Assembly (NCBI GenBank): GCA_950097015.1
Contig: CATNEN010000038.1
Span: 30,534,501-30,598,500, forward strand
DNA length: 64,000 bases
Source: Macrostomum hystrix
Taxonomy: Eukaryota > Platyhelminthes > Macrostomidae
Direction of reading: 5' to 3'
The position numbers and the translations under genes were made by a program. Positions 60,886-64,000 of this stretch are shown here, one piece after another; positions within the stretch are counted from its first letter, which is position 1; the number at the start of each line of letters is the position of its first letter. Below the pieces are notes generated by a model. That model saw only the letters and a program-made list of their open reading frames with translations, made no database searches and was not told the origin of the DNA.

Positions 60886-63800
60886 TCAGTGAGTCACGAT
60901 TTCACCGTACCATTGCGGCGGCGCTCGCGGCCTTGAGCTCACTCGGATCGCTGTCTGGGCTGGCTGCTGCTGTCTCGCTGGGTCTGCCGCCGTCGCCGCC
61001 TCCGCGGCTGTCCCGGCTGCGCTGGGAGCCGGCGCTGGCCAGTGCGGCAGCGCTCCGGCTGGCCGCGGTACCCGGACGCAGTTGTCGACGTGCCAGCGGG
61101 AGCCATCGCTGAGGATGACGGTGGTCGCGCTCGCAATCCGGGAGATCTGCCGTGGCTCGGACAGGCGGCTGCTCAGCTTGCCGCGGGCGAACGGTCGCTT
61201 CACGCGCACCCAGTCGCCGACTATGAACGTGGGCGGCGGCCTCCGGGTCGTGTTGAGCTGATCGAAAACGCGCTGCTGCCTCCGCTTGATGCTGGCCGCC
61301 AGTCTGTGCCGCGCTGTTGTCCTTGGCTGCAGAGCTGTCAACGGGGTGCTGATCTTCCGGCCTGTCATGAGCTCCGCCGGTGACACTCCAGTCAGTGCAT
61401 GTGGGGTGGCCCTGTACGACCACAGCAGCGTCTTCACCGCGTCCTTGAAGTCGTAGCCCTCCTCTAGGTGCGTCTTTAGGCCGTCCTTGAGAAAACGGTT
61501 GAAGCGCTCTACGGCCGCGTTGCCCTGGGGGTGGTAGTGCGGTGACTGCCGGTGCCGGATGCCGCAGCGCTGAAGAAAATCCTCGAAATCGCCGGACACG
61601 AACTGCGGACCTCCGTCTGTTTTAATGCTCTTCGGCAGGCCCCAGCGGCTAAACCACGTTGTCAGGGCGTCGATGACATCCGCGCTTGTGACAGTCGACA
61701 TGCAGGCAGCCTCCGGCCACTTTGAATGCAAATCGTACAGCACCAGGATGAAGCGACAGGAGTTCGGTGCAGAGTGCAGCTCCCCGAAGATGTCGAGCTG
61801 GAGTTCCTCCCATGGACGCGTCGGCCACTTCGTAGGGGTCAGGACCGTCTTGGGTGGCTTAAAGTTCTTCTCGCTAAGCAGGCAGGCCTCGCAATGTCGC
61901 ACAAATTCCTCGATATGCTGATCGATTTGCGGCCACCAGACTGCGTCCCGGCAATGCTGCTTCATTTTGCTCACGCCGAGGTGCCCGAAATGCGCCAGCT
62001 GCAGCGTCTTCTCCCTCAGGGATGCGGGGATTACTGCTCGGGTGCCGTTGGCCAGGCACTTGCCGTCATTCCAGAGCGCCAGTTGCGTCCGCATCCTCCA
62101 GAACGGCTGCAGCTCCGGCTTCAGCTGCTTGATGGAGTTAGGCCACCCCTGGAGCGTCATTGTGACCGCATCATTGATCACCGGGTCCTGCAGGGATGCC
62201 TCGGCCAGTTCGCTTGGACTGACAATCTCCAGCGCGCCCGACAGCAGTACGGCATTCACTTGGAGCTCGGTCGAGTCCTCTTCGCTTTGCCTTGGGCATT
62301 TTGCTCCGAGAGTGCCGTGGCGCGACAAAAAATCTGGCACGATGTTCTTCTTGCCAGGAACGTGGCAGACTTGGAAGTCGTACGCGAGCAGGCGGTCGGC
62401 CCATCGATGAAGCCGCAGAGGCCGGTGGCCGCTGCCTTGAGCCGTCAGCAGCGTCGTCAGAGCCTGGTGGTCCGTGTGCAGCTCGAATCTCCGGCCGAAC
62501 AGGAAATAGTGCCATCTCTCGCACGCGAAGATGCACGCGAGAGCCTCTCTCTCTGATGCGGAGTACTTGCGCTCGGTCGCTGACAGGGTCCTTGACGCGA
62601 AAGCGACTGGTCTTCGAACCCCGGCGCTGTCGTCTTGCATCAGCACGGCCCCCAGAGCGTGCGCGGAGCTGTCGCAGGCCACGATGATCTTGTCGTCGGG
62701 ACTGAAGAATCGCAAGCATGTTGGGGACACCACCATCTTCTTGAGCCTCCAAAAGGCCTTTTGGCAATCTGTTGTCCAGTTCCAGGGCTGCTCTTTGCGA
62801 AGTAGCAGCAGCAGCGGCTCGGCGATGTCGGACAGGTTGTGCAGAAAGTTGGAATAGAATTTAACCATTCCCAGAAATGAGGCCACTGCCTCGGCGTTCT
62901 GGGGCTCCGGCACCGCCTCGATGTCTTCAACGTTAGACTGCATCGGCTGAAGTCCTCTCGCGGAGACGATGTAGCCCAGGAACTGCACTGTCTCTGCAGC
63001 CCACTGGCACTTTGAGGCGTTGAGCGTGACGCCATGGGCGAGCAGCTTGTCCAGCACTGTCGTGAGCCGCCGCAGGTGCTCCGCCTCGTTGGCAGCGTGC
63101 ACCACTATGTCGTCGATGTAGTGCAGCGTCCCGGAACAGCCATGGAGAATCTTGCTGAGAACTTTCTGGAAGGCCGCCGGGGCGCTGTTTAGGCCATAGC
63201 ATACGCGCTTGTACCGGTACAGCCCTTTCTCCGTAATGAAGGCCGTTAAGTCCCGCCTATCTTCTGCTAGCTCCAACTGCAGATACGAAGAATTTAAATC
63301 CAGCTTAGTGAACACGGTCGAGCCCTTGAACTCCGTTGTCAGCTCCTCGAATGTCGGCAGCGGCTGCTTATCCGGAACTATGGCCTTGTTTGGGCACCTG
63401 AGGTCATTGCAGACCCTGATTTTGCCATCAGGCTTCGGGACGATCACCAGGTTCGAAATCCACTCTGAAGCCTGGATCTCCTCGATGATGTCATCCTCCA
63501 GCAGCTGGTCAATCTCCGCCTGGACTTTGTCTTTGATGCTAAGTGGGATGCGGCGTAGCGATTGCGCCACCGGGGGCACGGCGGGGTTCAGCCTGGGCCG
63601 GTGCTCGAATCCTCGGATCCGCCCGAGTCCCTGCGTCAGTGGCTTGAAGCGCTCGGCCAGCCAGACCGGTAGCTCTGCCGTTTTTTCGACTGTGCGCACG
63701 AGGTCGCCGTCCTTGTCCACCACCTGGAAGCTGAGGTGCTGCATCAGATCCGTTCCCATGATGTCGGAGCCTTGCCGTACCACGGTAAAGCAGAAAAATG

Positions 63801-63996
63801 GCACCAGCTGGCCGCGATAGCTGACGGACAGCACCGCCTCGCCGACGACATCGATTGCCTTGCCGTTGTACGCGATGAGTTTCTTGGTCGACGGCTGGAG
63901 TGGCGACCGGTTTCCGAGCTTCCTGAAGGTCCTCTCTGACAGGATGGACACCTTGGCTCCCGAGTCTACAAGCAGATTCAGCCAGATGCCATGCAC
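60886..63996 (-). mobile_element. pol: Ty3/gypsy LTR retrotransposon, pol region, truncated by window end
   Basis: One uninterrupted frame of 1036 residues that is still open at the window edge. The order is protease (LLVDSGAKVSIL near residue 10), reverse transcriptase (FTKLDLNSSYLQL; YIDD near 291), RNase H (IVACDSSAHALGAVL; then ELHTDHQAL), and integrase. The integrase has a zinc motif (H-x-H...CEAC), a first Asp in LQLDIFGEL, a second in IKTDGGPQFVSGDF, and a Glu in GNAAVERFNRFL. This order (integrase last) is that of Ty3/gypsy, not copia. A C-terminal GDWVRVKRP segment resembles the GPY/F region; no chromodomain is seen. Gag and the 5' LTR would lie beyond 64000. There are no stops or frameshifts, and its GC content is well above that of its surroundings. 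This suggests a recent insertion. Confidence 0.93.
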
Positions 63997-64000
63997 CTTC

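Noticed and set aside
61726-62556. Plus-strand 276-codon frame in the gypsy element
   Set aside because: It is antisense to reverse transcriptase/integrase in GC-rich sequence, where stops are rare by chance.

Overview
The window is animal nuclear DNA. It holds intron-bearing genes with GT-AG splice sites, an H2B gene with the metazoan histone 3' stem-loop, a DAZAP2-family gene (an animal family), a class C GPCR, an ABCD4-type transporter and an ATG4 autophagy protease. H2B sequence, short introns, tRNA-derived SINEs and many minisatellites fit a lophotrochozoan, perhaps a free-living flatworm, but the species is inference and cannot be settled here.

Layout. 616-3579 (-): two-exon mGluR-like class C receptor. 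3580-6816: gene-free, with a 20-bp minisatellite and a second imperfect one. 6817-12604 (-): eight-exon ABCD4-like half-transporter whose introns hold two minisatellites, a SINE fragment and a tRNA-like element. 12605-15071: gene-free, with a 24-bp minisatellite. 15072-18059 (-): three-exon ATG4 protease, intron 2 filled by a minisatellite. 19981-45983 (+): a giant gene assembled here as ten exons whose phases all match. It predicts 7563 residues, and one exon alone is 21,480 bp. 46713-47267: internally deleted Tc1/mariner element with good terminal inverted repeats. 49613-50077 (+): DAZAP2-like gene. 52112-53548 (-): two-exon type I membrane protein with a minisatellite intron. 56150-57310 (+): secreted cysteine-module protein. 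58307-58672 (-): histone H2B. 59463-60443 (-): last three exons of an unrecognised gene. 60886-63996 (-): intact pol of a Ty3/gypsy retrotransposon cut by the window end.

The neighbouring genes do not form a pathway; this is an ordinary gene-by-gene animal locus. What stands out is the repeat biology. Tandem arrays sit on the acceptor side of six introns, fill the space between genes, and make up about a third of the giant protein: 37 units of 10 residues, then roughly 100 units of 22 residues with higher-order duplication. Two intronic arrays, in two different genes, share a unit whose sense strand carries a 3' splice site fused directly to a 5' splice site (CAG|GTGTG). The giant protein and these splice-site arrays are the best candidates for something undescribed.

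All gene models were built by eye from reading frames, splice signals and phase; none has transcript support here.
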